Virus record (IMG/VR): IMGVR_UViG_3300048592_001390
Coordinates: 1 to 32,458 of that record
Source: a virus
Strand: one strand, 5' to 3'
Length of the DNA stretch: 32,458 bases
Shown here one piece after another: positions 8,801 to 16,629 of the stretch. The notes beneath the pieces are model-generated. The model ran no database searches. It was given only the letters and a program-made list of their open reading frames with translations, and was not told where the DNA came from. Position 1 is the stretch's first letter. The number at the start of each line of letters is the position of its first letter. A program made the position numbers and the translations under genes.

Positions 8801-9473
8801 CGCGGGTCTTGGTCTTGCCCGCGGCCATCGTGAACAGGCGATCTGGCGGCGAGCCCGGAAAGTCGAAGCGCAGCGCGTCCGACAAATCGCAGGTGACCAC
8901 GACCGCTTCGTAGTCGACGATGCCGCTGCCCGAGCCGTAGCTGAAGGTGCGCGTTTCCGAGGCGACCCGGGTGATGCGGATGTACTGCGAGAACTCGTTA
9001 GCCAGCCCCTCATGGGCGACCAGGTAGAGCGTCTTGCCGATGGCGGGCAGTTCGGCGCCGACGCGCTGGAACAGCTGGATGCTCCGCTGGCCGGTGATGT
9101 GGTTTTCCAGCAGATAGCCGTTCCAGAGCGAACCCTTGTTGAGGTAGGCCTCGATGCGGTCGCGCGCATTGGTGCGCCGGTCGAAGACTTCCTCCGTCGA
9201 GAAGATCGTGACCGCGACACGCGGATCGCTCGGCGCCTCGGCGACGATGACGTTGCCGCCGAGGTAGGTGTCGGTGGTGTCGGTCTGCACGCTGGCGAAC
9301 ACCTTGCGCAGGTTGACGCGGCCGCCGGCGCGGTCCATCTCCGAGATGTCGTTGAACAGCGAGTTGCTGGTGCCATCGACGATGACGGTCGAGGTGGGCG
9401 CGCCGCCGCCTTCGGCGACGTCGTCCATGACCTGGCTGGCGACGAGCTTCACGTCGCCGACGAGAATGGGCAT
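5868..9473 (-). CDS. Giant tail protein with repeated Ig-like domains (1201 aa)
   Basis: The N-terminal about 270 residues form a non-repeated globular part (MPILVGDVKLVASQVMDDVA...). The middle, about residues 290-900, carries at least six diverged copies of a beta-rich module. Its hallmark is PG(T/S)(L/V), later a D-N/D-G-x-G turn, and a closing GT(V/I)(N/H/D)Y-x-x-G-x-(V/I). Examples are QPGTLSISVSGATL...IGTVNYARGQIAM, TPESVTITWNDGVA...GTIHYQSGLIQF and IPGTVELEWNLL...YGTVNYATGVVRF. The C-terminal part is again non-repeated. Beta-sandwich arrays of this kind build tail tips and fibres. ATG at 9473; the flanking gaps are 16 and 29 bases. Role inferred from position just after the tape measure and the 135-aa distal protein. 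Confidence 0.85.
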   Translation of the reverse strand: MPILVGDVKLVASQVMDDVAEGGGAPTSTVIVDGTSNSLFNDISEMDRAGGRVNLRKVFASVQTDTTDTYLGGNVIVAEAPSDPRVAVTIFSTEEVFDRRTNARDRIEAYLNKGSLWNGYLLENHITGQRSIQLFQRVGAELPAIGKTLYLVAHEGLANEFSQYIRITRVASETRTFSYGSGSGIVDYEAVVVTCDLSDALRFDFPGSPPDRLFTMAAGKTKTRDTVVADAAKYCGVVKTTQPIAIGDVAASVSSIFTQLVPSAQTETPLLDLTAGGTSETLVESANGTVSYTTSVGFNASTILSVGNAIQPGTLSISVSGATLTDNGGQLMAGATVIGTVNYARGQIAMATSAPNYGGTKTITFRPAAAPIRVADTAGVRVDIENRAYNYVLTILPSPAPGTLQVSYRAQGKWYDLRDNGAGVLKGTSPEYGVGTVNYGSGTVAVTVGALPDVGSEIVYAWGGKANYFNRSDQTIAPPAVSLQLAQSGITPESVTITWNDGVARTATDDGAGRITGAATGTIHYQSGLIQFTPAALPAGGQTYSVAYTWGPPTEEEFHAPMRDGNGYIDLEVEFDGLIPGTVELEWNLLIETFDYISTTPAELQLVRPVDPIKIVRDDRNGNLKDTQGFLYGTVNYATGVVRFLPDTTVRIPVARYLVTQIGMTRNADGTLVPVYRNVFSHWEYVTAGAAMPIDETAWAKVRYRAAGTSNSVTQPFTASGLTLDLTPSFAEAIVPGSVGFTLGGKTYFDRLGSLYYDLNPVTGAATLAGAINYATGAVTLSAWVPGQGTAVQLRSLLTSLDGTPVDEVTFRIPASPVRPSSLQLLATRLTGGTINVSADNHGVIAGAGITGAIDYETGVVRARFGSWVVAAGNEDEIWFDPDGVVVLDGVPKVFKPAPVFADTIKYNAVAYSYLPLDADLIGLDPVRLPQDGRVPIFRMGDFAVIGHTETVGPLTASAGQVIDCHRVRLSRVRVLDANGVVVTAGYTVDLEAGRVTFTDVTGIAQPVTVEHRIEDMAQVSDVQISGRLAFTRQITHDYPTGSCISSALVSGDLRAYVSRLFDQATWNGAFTDALVGNAATATFNDVLAPITVTNAGAITERWAIQFTNTTAFQVIGEHVGVIATGTTANDLAPTNPATGKPYFTLRALGWGSGWAAGNVLRFNTIGALFPVWVVRTIQQGPETVTRDAFTLLVRGDVDRP

Positions 9474-9489
9474 GTGGGTCCTGTGGGTG

Positions 9490-9897
9490 TCAGAGCTGCA
9501 GCAAGCGCAGCGTCAGTCGGTAGCGGTCGGCATCGGATCGCGCCGGAAAGCCGAGCACGGGCTCGGCTTCGACGCAGACTTCGTCATGGCGGAAGGCGAC
9601 CTCGAAACTGCGGCCATCGTGCAGGCGTAGCTCGAAGCGCCCGACGTCCGCGGTCAGCGGTACCGCCGCCCAGGCATGCAGCGTCGCCACCGTCGCGCGC
9701 GTGACCCACGCCATATCGAAGGCGCCTTCCAGCGTGATTGGCCTGCCGGCTTGCCGCGTAGCGGACTGCACCAGCAACGCGCCGGTGATCAGGTAGCTCG
9801 TCGACGCCACAGCGGGTGTCCACGCGTGCTCGTCGACCCAGAGCAAATCATCGGGAAGCGCCAGGACATCGCCGCTGGCGAGGTGTTCGAGTTGCAT
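9490..9897 (-). CDS. Distal tail protein, Dit-like (135 aa)
   Basis: This 135-residue beta-rich protein follows directly after the tape measure gene, which is the usual place of the distal tail (Dit-type) protein that caps the tail tube. The visible sequence (LALPDDLLWVDEHAWTPAV, ITGALLVQSATRQAGRPITL, VGRFELRLHDGRSFEVAF, YRLTLRLLQL) fits a small beta barrel with no catalytic residues. ATG at 9897, 10 bases after the tape measure stop. Dit-like is an inference from order and predicted fold. Confidence 0.75.
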   Translation of the reverse strand: MQLEHLASGDVLALPDDLLWVDEHAWTPAVASTSYLITGALLVQSATRQAGRPITLEGAFDMAWVTRATVATLHAWAAVPLTADVGRFELRLHDGRSFEVAFRHDEVCVEAEPVLGFPARSDADRYRLTLRLLQL

Positions 9898-9907
9898 GAG
9901 GATCGGA

Positions 9908-12900
9908 TCAGCGCGTCCGGGTGCGCGCAGCGTTCAGCAGGTGGAGCAGTCGAGCTTCGTCGTGTTCATCGATGCTGGCGGCCACTTTGTGCGCTCCGGC
10001 TGCCAGTTCCACGCGCACGGTGCGCGTGGGCCGGCCCTCGCCGAGCATGGCGGGGCGCGTCACAGGAGCGCCCACCGGCTTTACCAGTCCGCCACTCGCA
10101 TAGCCCTGTACGCCGCGCAGGGTGCGTGCCGCGAGCGCCTGGGTCGGCGCAGACATTCGGTTGATGGCCTCGAAGAAGCCCGCGCCATACTTCGCCACCG
10201 TGGATCGATTCACCACGTACTCGCCCGGCGTCAGCAGCGCCGGTACGGTATCCGAGGAGGCGATGCCACCGCGCGCGAAGAACTGGCCCTCCAGGCTCTC
10301 CATGTAGGTGATCAGGTCCCGCTCGAGGTCCTTGCCGACGAGCAGCGCCTGCGCCATCGCCGAGCGCCAGCGGCGCTTGATGCCCTCGACCATGCCGCCT
10401 TCGAGGCCGGTCAGCGTCTTGGTGCCGAGCAGCGGCTCCAGGTAGCGCTTGTCGACGCTGGCCTGCTTGCCGTAGTGGCGTTCGGTGTTGAACCGGAACA
10501 AAGGACTGATCGCCGCGCCGCCTGACCGGGCCAAGGCCGAGGCGTAGCTCATCATGCCCTGATAGCCCAAATCGACGAGCTTCAGGGCTTCGACGACCGA
10601 ACGATTCCGCTTGGGGCGCTCGGGCGGTTCGCGATTCGGTGCGCGATTCGGCGCCGAGGGCGGCGGCTCCGGCGAGATCCCGGCCGGGCCACCACTGGCA
10701 AACCGCGCGACCTTCGTCAGACGCGCCAGAGCCGCAATGCCGTACTTGCGCACGGCCGCCTTGCGGATCACGAACGCGCCGGCATCGAGCGTGCGCGGCA
10801 CCGTGTCCTGGTCGCCGGAGCCCGGCACCTTGCCGCCGGCCATACGCGGGAACAAGGGCCGAACCTGGCCACCGCTGGCGAAGCGCGGAAGCCCACGACC
10901 CACCAGGCCGCCGGTGGCGTTGGTTTCGACCTTGGTGACGTAGATCGTGTGCGTGCTGGTGGTGTGCATGCCGGCCAGGCTCATGACCTCGGCCCGGGCG
11001 GCATCGGCGTTGTGCTGGACCAGATGGCGCGATTCGGTCTGCAGCTGCGCCAGCGCGCCGATCTGGCGCTCGACGTTGGTAACGGCGGCCTGGGCCTTGT
11101 CCGTCGACACCTTGAGCTCGAACTGTGCAGATTCGTTGGCGTAGACCTTGAGCCGGTCGAGCGCTTCCTGCGCCTTGCTGAAATCAGCGTTCACCGGCAG
11201 CGTCTGGCCTTCCTTGAGCCGCTGCTCGTAGTCGCGCAGGGTCTGCTCGGCTTCCTGCAGATCCGCCTGAATCTTTATCAGGTACTGCTTTTCCTCCAGC
11301 GCCGCATCCAGTCGCTCCAGGGCTTCATCGAGACGCTCGGTGTCGGCTCGAACGGTGACGGTGAGGCCGTCGCGGAGCTTGGCGGTGAGCGAATCAATCT
11401 GCGATTCGGTATCGGCCAGGGTGCGTTGGATTTCGCTGCGCGCCGAACGCGCGGCATCGGCGGCGCTGCGATGCGCCTGCGCTTCGGCGTCCAGTGCTCG
11501 ATTGAGGATCTCCTCGGCCTCGCGAATGCGGTCGATGGACTGGCGCACGCCGTCCTTGCCTTGGGCGATCTGCTGATCAGCCTCACGCGCCTTGGCGGCC
11601 ATCTGCGCCCGCAGGTCATTGGCCTGCTGCATCAGGCTGTTGGCGGTGTCGAACTCCTTGCGGGCGCTTGCCTCGCGGGCCTGAGCCTGCAACTGCGCGA
11701 TCTGCGTCGCCGTTTGCTCGGCCTGCTGGCGCGCCTGCTCGCCACGCTTGGCCTCGGCAGACTGCGTGTTGGCGACCTGGACCGCCAGGTCCATCGCCTT
11801 CTGCGCCAACTGCCGCGCCTGCTCGAACTCGCCTTGGGCCAGAGCTTCCCGTGCCTTCTGTTGCAGTTCGGCGATCTGGCGCTTGCGGTCCTCGGTAGCC
11901 TCGTACTCGCTCATGCCCTGACGACGGATCTCGCGGATGCGTTCCTCCGTCGTCATCGTCAGCTGACGCTTGGCCTCCTCGATGCGCTGGACCTCGGCGA
12001 GGTGTCGATTGACCTCTGCGTTCAGCGCATCGATGTGCTGCCGGTACTCGCCGAGCGCCTGAGCGAGGGTCTGGCGCTTGGTCGCGAGGATGTCGTTCTC
12101 GACGCGCTGGACATTGGCCAGGCGCTCGTCCTCGGTTTGACCCTGGCGCGCCGCCGCCTCTCGGCGGGCGGTGGATTCGGCATCGATCAGTTGCAGGAGC
12201 TGGGTCGCGGCTTGCTGGCGCAGGGTTGCCTGCTGGGTCAGGGCGTCGGACAGGATTTTCGTCGATTCGATGATGCGTTCCCGCTCCGTGGTGCGGGTGG
12301 TCTGCAGCTCCGCCTGTTCCTGCGCAAAGCGTTCTTTCACCGCGGCGACCTGCTGTTGCAGGTTCGCTTCGACCAGCGCGGTGAAGCCCTTGTAGGCCTC
12401 GGCCATCTTCGCGGTGGCGTCGTTGACCGTGCCGGAGGCTGCACCTGCGGCCTGTTCGACTTCACCGAGGCGGGTCTTCAGCTTCTCGACCGCGCCGTGG
12501 ACCGCTTCGATGCCGCGCCCAACCGCCTCCTGCGTGCCCTGGCGCACAGCCTCCAGTCGCTTGGCGATCTCTTCGGCCGCGCTTGCCGCGGTGTTCATCG
12601 CGCCCTTGGCGGCTTCGCTGCCTTGCTGGGCGTCGGCGTACATGTCGCGGAAGATCTGGTTCATTTCCGCGAGGCGCGCTTGGTGACGTGCGGTGGCATC
12701 GGCCATCGTGTCGCCGGTGAAGATCGCGGCGAACGACTCCCATTGGTACTGCAGGTACTCGATGCTCTTCATGAGCACCTCGACCATGGCCACACCCGCC
12801 ACACGGACGACGGCGAACTTCTCGCGCAGCCAGGTGCCGATCTCCCAGCCGATGATTGCGGCGGCCAGCACCGCGAATGCCGCCCGCAGCTTGCCGACCG

Positions 12901-13957
12901 TCGCGATGGCATTGGTCAGCGACAGGTTCGCCGCCGCCCACGCTGCGCTGGTCGTGGTCGCCGCGGTGACGGCGGCGGCACCTGCGGTCTGCCAGGCGAT
13001 GATGAGCGCCGGGATCATTCGGTAGATCAAGACGCCGAGGCCGATCTCGGCCACGCGGGTCAACCAGCGCATCACGGTATCGAGGTTGTCCGCGAGCCAG
13101 GTCAGCGCTTCGGCGAGCTTCTTGGTGAATCCGGTGGACTCGTCGACGCGACTGATCCACTGGCCGAAGGCATTGGTGAGGCGCGTGAATGCCGCACTGA
13201 CCGTCTGCGGCAGCTGGGTGTACTCGGCTGCGAGCACGTCCTTCTGGCTCATCAGCGCATCGATGACGACATCGGCGGTCAACCGACCTTCCTCGGCGAG
13301 CTTACGCAGGCGACCGATCGGCACATCAAGACCATCGGCGAGCGCCTTGGCCAGCCGCGGACTGTTCTCGACGACCGAGTTGAACTCCTCGCCGCGCAGC
13401 ACGCCAGCCGAGAGCGCCTGCCCGAACTGCAGCAGGGAGGACTGCGATTCGGCCGCCGAGGCGCCCGAGATCCGCAGCGCCTGGGAGATGCTTTCGGTGA
13501 GTTCGATGGCCTGCTGCTGCTCGCCACCCAACTGGCGCACAGCCTGCTGCAGCTTGCCGTAGAGCGTCGCCGTTTCCTGGATCGGCACGCCGATGCGCTG
13601 CGCGACAGCGAAGAGTTCGCGCTGTGCGGTCACGTACTCGCGCTGTCCGGCGGTCGCCAACGACAGGCGCGCCGACATCATGTTCCAGGCATCGGCGACC
13701 CGGATCAGCTCCTGGACTTGGCCGGCCGCCCAGTTGATCGTCAAGAAGGCGAGCAGTTGGGTCTTGGCACGGGCGATCTGATCGCCGAAGGCGGACATGC
13801 CGGCCTTGACCTCGGCCATGCCGGCCGCGGCCTTGTCGCCGGCCGTCTTGGCGCTGGATGCCAGTTCACCCAAGCTGCGCTCAGCCGAGGTGATCGCGCG
13901 CTTGAGACCCTCATCCGCGCCATCGAGCGCGACGAGGACCGAGATGCGTTTGGCCAC
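9908..13957 (-). CDS. Tail tape measure protein (1349 aa)
   Basis: This is the tail length ruler and DNA-ejection protein. Residues about 80-270 match the conserved tape-measure N-terminal domain (ADAWNMMSARLSLATAGQRE, RGEEFNSVVENSPRLAKALA, RKLAEEGRLTADVVIDALMS). Residues about 300-400 are strongly hydrophobic (GVLIYRMIPALIIAW, AFAVLAAAIIGWEIG). Residues about 440-1000 are a long Glu/Gln/Ala/Arg-rich coiled coil. The C-terminal third has two copies of a FA(S/R)GG...D(T)VP..L..G..V(I/V)(N/R)...V.KYG motif, also typical. At the common rule of about 0.15 nm per residue the tail would be near 200 nm (inference). GTG start at 13957, three bases after the preceding stop. Confidence 0.95.
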   Translation of the reverse strand: MAKRISVLVALDGADEGLKRAITSAERSLGELASSAKTAGDKAAAGMAEVKAGMSAFGDQIARAKTQLLAFLTINWAAGQVQELIRVADAWNMMSARLSLATAGQREYVTAQRELFAVAQRIGVPIQETATLYGKLQQAVRQLGGEQQQAIELTESISQALRISGASAAESQSSLLQFGQALSAGVLRGEEFNSVVENSPRLAKALADGLDVPIGRLRKLAEEGRLTADVVIDALMSQKDVLAAEYTQLPQTVSAAFTRLTNAFGQWISRVDESTGFTKKLAEALTWLADNLDTVMRWLTRVAEIGLGVLIYRMIPALIIAWQTAGAAAVTAATTTSAAWAAANLSLTNAIATVGKLRAAFAVLAAAIIGWEIGTWLREKFAVVRVAGVAMVEVLMKSIEYLQYQWESFAAIFTGDTMADATARHQARLAEMNQIFRDMYADAQQGSEAAKGAMNTAASAAEEIAKRLEAVRQGTQEAVGRGIEAVHGAVEKLKTRLGEVEQAAGAASGTVNDATAKMAEAYKGFTALVEANLQQQVAAVKERFAQEQAELQTTRTTERERIIESTKILSDALTQQATLRQQAATQLLQLIDAESTARREAAARQGQTEDERLANVQRVENDILATKRQTLAQALGEYRQHIDALNAEVNRHLAEVQRIEEAKRQLTMTTEERIREIRRQGMSEYEATEDRKRQIAELQQKAREALAQGEFEQARQLAQKAMDLAVQVANTQSAEAKRGEQARQQAEQTATQIAQLQAQAREASARKEFDTANSLMQQANDLRAQMAAKAREADQQIAQGKDGVRQSIDRIREAEEILNRALDAEAQAHRSAADAARSARSEIQRTLADTESQIDSLTAKLRDGLTVTVRADTERLDEALERLDAALEEKQYLIKIQADLQEAEQTLRDYEQRLKEGQTLPVNADFSKAQEALDRLKVYANESAQFELKVSTDKAQAAVTNVERQIGALAQLQTESRHLVQHNADAARAEVMSLAGMHTTSTHTIYVTKVETNATGGLVGRGLPRFASGGQVRPLFPRMAGGKVPGSGDQDTVPRTLDAGAFVIRKAAVRKYGIAALARLTKVARFASGGPAGISPEPPPSAPNRAPNREPPERPKRNRSVVEALKLVDLGYQGMMSYASALARSGGAAISPLFRFNTERHYGKQASVDKRYLEPLLGTKTLTGLEGGMVEGIKRRWRSAMAQALLVGKDLERDLITYMESLEGQFFARGGIASSDTVPALLTPGEYVVNRSTVAKYGAGFFEAINRMSAPTQALAARTLRGVQGYASGGLVKPVGAPVTRPAMLGEGRPTRTVRVELAAGAHKVAASIDEHDEARLLHLLNAARTRTR

Positions 13958-13960
13958 GGC

Positions 13961-14605
13961 TTAGTCCAGCGTCTCGATCTGCTGCTGGATCGCTGCCGAC
14001 AGCCGCGGGATGTGGCCGGCGACCAGGCGCTCGATGTTCAGCCGCTTGCGCAACGCCACGCGCGGCACCAAGACGGCGATGGGGATGTCGTCGCCGCGCT
14101 TGAGCTTGCCGATGCCTTCGGCCTTGCGGTAGCGGCGCTTGAAGCCGGCGAGCGTGCGGTCGTGGTCCTTGATGTTCTCGGCCATCAGCACGATGTTTCC
14201 TCGCTTGTTCTTGATGAAGTAGGCATTGCCACCCCGCATGAGGGCGGCGATCTGAGCTTTGAACTTCTTGCGCCCAACCCGACCGTGCAGTGGGATCAGC
14301 ATTCGGCCGTTGATGCGGGTGCCGTACTCGTGCACGCCGGCCCAACTGATGCCCGAGCCCACGTACAGCGCCGGCAGTCGGTTCTTGTCGCGGTCGAGCA
14401 CCTTGGCGGTGAAGCCTTTGACGAAGGACTTCTTCACCACGGTCAGGCTGCTGGCGACATGGGCACGCACGGCTTGTTTCACCTCGCCGGCTTGCGAGGC
14501 GATCCCTCGTGCGACCGCCTTGTGCGCCTTGGCGCGGAACTCGCCGCCCCAGCGGCGCAACTGCGCTTTCGCCGCGGCACTATCGAGGCGGATCGAGATG
14601 CGCAT
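13961..14605 (-). CDS. Minor tail/neck protein, DUF6441- or gp10-like (214 aa)
   Basis: This 214-residue basic protein lies between the tail chaperone and tape measure. It begins MRISIRLDSAAAKAQLRRWG, continues with an Ala-rich helix, and then has a beta part including SWAGVHEYGTRINGRMLIPL and GNAYFIKNKRGNIVLMAENI, ending in VLVPRVALRKRLNIERLVAG. The pattern is close to phage minor tail proteins filed as DUF6441, or more loosely HK97 gp10-like; this is from memory. The ATG at 14605 overlaps the -1 frameshift extension of the chaperone by 26 bases. Confidence 0.75.
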   Translation of the reverse strand: MRISIRLDSAAAKAQLRRWGGEFRAKAHKAVARGIASQAGEVKQAVRAHVASSLTVVKKSFVKGFTAKVLDRDKNRLPALYVGSGISWAGVHEYGTRINGRMLIPLHGRVGRKKFKAQIAALMRGGNAYFIKNKRGNIVLMAENIKDHDRTLAGFKRRYRKAEGIGKLKRGDDIPIAVLVPRVALRKRLNIERLVAGHIPRLSAAIQQQIETLD

Positions 14606-15190
14606 GCGTGGTCAGTCGGTCGAGGGTCTGGTCCAGGTGGCGGCCATCGCCGCGGGTACCGAGTGCGATCAGCGACAGCAGCCGAGCGTCATGCGCGGCC
14701 TCGAACCGGCTGACCGCCGCCAGGAAGCCGCGCACCTGCGCCAGGGTGTAGTCGTGGATGTCGCTGAGGCGGTGGCCGTGGCCGATCAGGGACTGGGCGG
14801 CGTCGAACCAGCTGGTGTCGTCGCGTCGCCCACCTGGGCGAACAGCGCGGTGAGGCGCGGCATCACCTGGCGGGTAAAAAAATCCGCGTTGACCTCGATG
14901 ACCGTGGACGCGAGCAGCACCGCCTCGTCGGCGTCGAGGTCATCGACCCAGTCACGCGGCTTGCCGACCGCAATCGCGATGGCCGACAGCAGATCGCCAC
15001 CGCGCTCGCCGATCACCGCCCACCAATCGATGCCCACCCCGGTGATCTGCTGCATCACCGGGGTGATCGCGCGCAAAAAGCCGGGCAGCTGTCCGACCTT
15101 GAGCGGCTTGACGGTCAGGGTCTCGCCCGCAACGGTCAGGGACACGCCTTGGGGGATGAGTTTCTCCAGTTCGCTCATCGTCGTGCTCAC
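14580..15190 (-). CDS. Tail assembly chaperone, -1 frameshift fusion (GT-like)
   Basis: A second protein is encoded in the -1 frame overlapping and running past the short chaperone, with its stop TAG at 14582-14580. This frame has no ATG of its own at its 5' end but is clearly protein-like after about 14809: DTSWFDAAQSLIGHGHRLSD, DYTLAQVRGFLAAVSRFEAA, LLSLIALGTRGDG. It is open from the T7 run at 14882-14876 to the stop. A -1 slip there would give a protein of about 203 residues (105 + 98). G/GT-type pairs made by -1 frameshifting are well known in long-tailed phages. The exact slip point is uncertain, because the zero frame still looks coding up to about 14820. The extension overlaps the next gene by 26 bases. 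Confidence 0.75.
14786..15190 (-). CDS. Tail assembly chaperone, short form (134 aa)
   Basis: This is the zero-frame product between the tail tube and tape measure genes, the standard place for gpG-type chaperones that hold the tape measure during tail assembly. It is a soluble helical protein: GVSLTVAGETLTVKPLKVGQ, a central LSAIAIAVGKPRDWVDDLDA, then ASTVIEVNADFFTRQVMPRL. The start is either GTG at 15190, which overlaps the tube gene's stop (GTGA), or ATG at 15178; neither has a strong ribosome binding site. The zero frame ends just after a Pro/Thr/Ser-rich tail (TTPAGSTPPSP). Confidence 0.85.
   Translation of the reverse strand: MSTTMSELEKLIPQGVSLTVAGETLTVKPLKVGQLPGFLRAITPVMQQITGVGIDWWAVIGERGGDLLSAIAIAVGKPRDWVDDLDADEAVLLASTVIEVNADFFTRQVMPRLTALFAQVGDATTPAGSTPPSP
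14876..14882 (-). promoter_or_regulatory. Candidate -1 frameshift slippery heptamer (T TTT TTT)
   Basis: On the minus strand the zero-frame codons read GAT TTT TTT ACC, so the run has the X XXY YYZ layout (T TTT TTT) needed for tandem -1 slippage. A seven-T run is striking in such GC-rich coding sequence. The -1 frame is open from here to 14580. I did not identify a clear downstream pseudoknot by eye, and slippage closer to the end of the zero frame remains possible. Confidence 0.6.
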
Positions 15191-15939
15191 AGCTGCACGA
15201 TCCGGCCGAACTGGCCCAGCAGCGCGTCGAAGGGCTTGGTCGTATCGGCGAGCAGCGAGCCTTCCAGCTCGAACTTGTTGTACTCGTCCGAGATGAACGA
15301 GATCTCCTTCAGCGGATCGAAGGCGACGCGGTAGAGCTCGGCCAGGACCTTGGCGTTGCTTTGCGCCGTGTTGATGCCTTCCAAGCGCAAGAAGCGCTCG
15401 GGCAGCGCCTGCGTGAAGATGCCGATCTCGGTCGCGGTCCCGAAGGTGTAGCTGGCCTTGAACGGCGGCGTGAACCCGGTGATGTCCAGAAACTGGAGGG
15501 CACCGAAGTCGGTATCGGCCGTGTAGTGCGTGCCGGCCGTCAGGGTTGCGGGGCTCGCGGCCGAATCGGTCAGGACCAGCGCGGCCACCTTGGGGTGGGC
15601 GAGGAAGTAGCGGTCGCCGACGATGGGCATCAGGCCGCCGACCGGTTCATCGGTGACCGAGCCACCAGCGCCGGTGACGTGGTTGCCGTACAGCGCGAGC
15701 GCCAGGTTCTCTTTGGTGAACTCCTCGATGGTGAGATTCACGGTGGCCGATTTCTGCTTGACCATGCGGTGGTCGAGCGAGCGCTGGCCGGTCTGGCTCT
15801 CGAAGTGTTCGAGCACATCGGTCTTGAGCGAGAGCTTGAGCTCGGCGACGTTGCCGGGCGAACGCACCTCGAGCGGATTGCCGGCGAGGTCACGCTTGCC
15901 GAGGTAAACGCGCCCCTGAAAACTGGCGTAGGTACTCAT
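15187..15939 (-). CDS. Major tail tube protein (250 aa)
   Basis: This 250-residue protein is in the tube position between the tail terminator region and the tail chaperone. It begins MSTYASFQGRVYLGKRDLAG and has the beta-rich pattern of long-tailed phage tube proteins (NVAELKLSLKTDVLEHFESQ, KQKSATVNLTIEEFTKENLA), an inserted central domain (YFLAHPKVAALVLTDSAASP ... YTFGTATEIG), and a closing helix-strand part (NAKVLAELYRVAFDPLKEIS). It would polymerise around the tape measure to form the tail tube. ATG at 15939 with AAGGAA 8 bases upstream, overlapping the previous stop by 4 bases. Confidence 0.88.
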   Translation of the reverse strand: MSTYASFQGRVYLGKRDLAGNPLEVRSPGNVAELKLSLKTDVLEHFESQTGQRSLDHRMVKQKSATVNLTIEEFTKENLALALYGNHVTGAGGSVTDEPVGGLMPIVGDRYFLAHPKVAALVLTDSAASPATLTAGTHYTADTDFGALQFLDITGFTPPFKASYTFGTATEIGIFTQALPERFLRLEGINTAQSNAKVLAELYRVAFDPLKEISFISDEYNKFELEGSLLADTTKPFDALLGQFGRIVQL

Positions 15940-16175
15940 GCTTTGGGTTCCTTGATGCGGTGGGTGGTCTTGGTCGGGGCGGTCGCCGCGGCGGCATCGG
16001 CGCCGACTTCCTCGTAGTCCTTCTCCAGCGGGGATCGCGCTGCGGCAGCGTCGCGTTGCGCGATGCCTTGGGCGATCAGCCAGTCAGTCGTGGCGGGCGA
16101 CACCGTGAGGCGGTCGCCAGGGGAATGCGCCTTGCCCGCATGGGTATGTGGGCGCAGCAGAACGAGTGGGGTCAT
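15936..16175 (-). CDS. Small tail-region protein (79 aa), DUF7210-like
   Basis: This 79-residue protein begins MTPLVLLRPHTHAGKAHSPG and continues DRLTVSPATTDWLIAQGIAQ, then a charged, Ala-rich, likely disordered tail. Small proteins with a hydrophobic strand, a H.H.G..Y/S..G turn and a W-L-I/A-G helix are common beside tail tube genes; I recall them as DUF7210 but cannot confirm this. ATG at 16175, 4 bases after the upstream gene. Its stop overlaps the tube gene start by 4 bases, so the two are probably co-translated. No specific function is known. Confidence 0.7.
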   Translation of the reverse strand: MTPLVLLRPHTHAGKAHSPGDRLTVSPATTDWLIAQGIAQRDAAAARSPLEKDYEEVGADAAAATAPTKTTHRIKEPKA

Positions 16176-16179
16176 GGGG

Positions 16180-16626
16180 TCATCCTTGGATGGCCAGGTC
16201 CTGGGCCAGGGTTCGGTAGGTGATGGCGTAGCGCGCCGGCAGCGCGACCACGAGCGTGTCGGCCTCCTCGATCTCGAACTCGCCGTCCTGTTCGCGGATA
16301 CCGAGCGCCAGATCGCCGAGCGTGCCGTCGCGCATCAGTGCGGCATGGGCGACGGTGAGCAGGCGATCGGCCTCGGACTCGGGGATGGCCGGTGGCACCG
16401 CGCGAGCGAGCGCCACCAGGCGGATCGTCAGCTGCCGGGTGACGCGGTCATTGGCGCGCTCGGTGATGGCATCGGCCTCGGGGAAGACGACGAGCGCTGG
16501 AGACTCATCGCGGGTGATCGCCACCGCAGGCGAGCGATGCACGCTGGCACCGAGCGCCTGCGCCGGGCCACGCACGGCATCGAGCACCGCGAGCAGGATT
16601 CGCTCGCGCACAGAGTTCGCCGCCAT
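16180..16626 (-). CDS. Tail terminator/completion protein (gpU-like, 148 aa)
   Basis: This 148-residue alpha/beta protein lies between the head-tail joining gene and the tail tube, the usual position of the tail terminator that caps the tube and joins it to the head. Visible features are an N-terminal helix (SVRERILLAVLDAVRGPAQA), a strand pattern (ALVVFPEADAITERANDRVT followed by TIRLVALAR), a helix EADRLLTVAHAALMRD and C-terminal strands DTLVVALPARYAITYRTLAQ. This order fits the gpU/minor tail protein Z fold. The assignment rests on gene order and predicted fold. ATG at 16626. Confidence 0.75.
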   Translation of the reverse strand: MAANSVRERILLAVLDAVRGPAQALGASVHRSPAVAITRDESPALVVFPEADAITERANDRVTRQLTIRLVALARAVPPAIPESEADRLLTVAHAALMRDGTLGDLALGIREQDGEFEIEEADTLVVALPARYAITYRTLAQDLAIQG

Positions 16627-16629
16627 GAA

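Noticed and set aside
10949-14713. Very long plus-strand open frame opposite the tape measure and neighbouring genes
   Set aside because: It is antisense to well-supported genes, is dominated by Leu/Arg/Gly/Asp strings without domains, and arises because GC-rich third positions remove stop codons on the opposite strand.
14876-14882. T7/A7 run as a sequencing error that splits one chaperone gene
   Set aside because: The zero frame remains coding-like on both sides of the run, so correcting it would break the short chaperone. A short/long pair by frameshifting is the normal arrangement for this gene.
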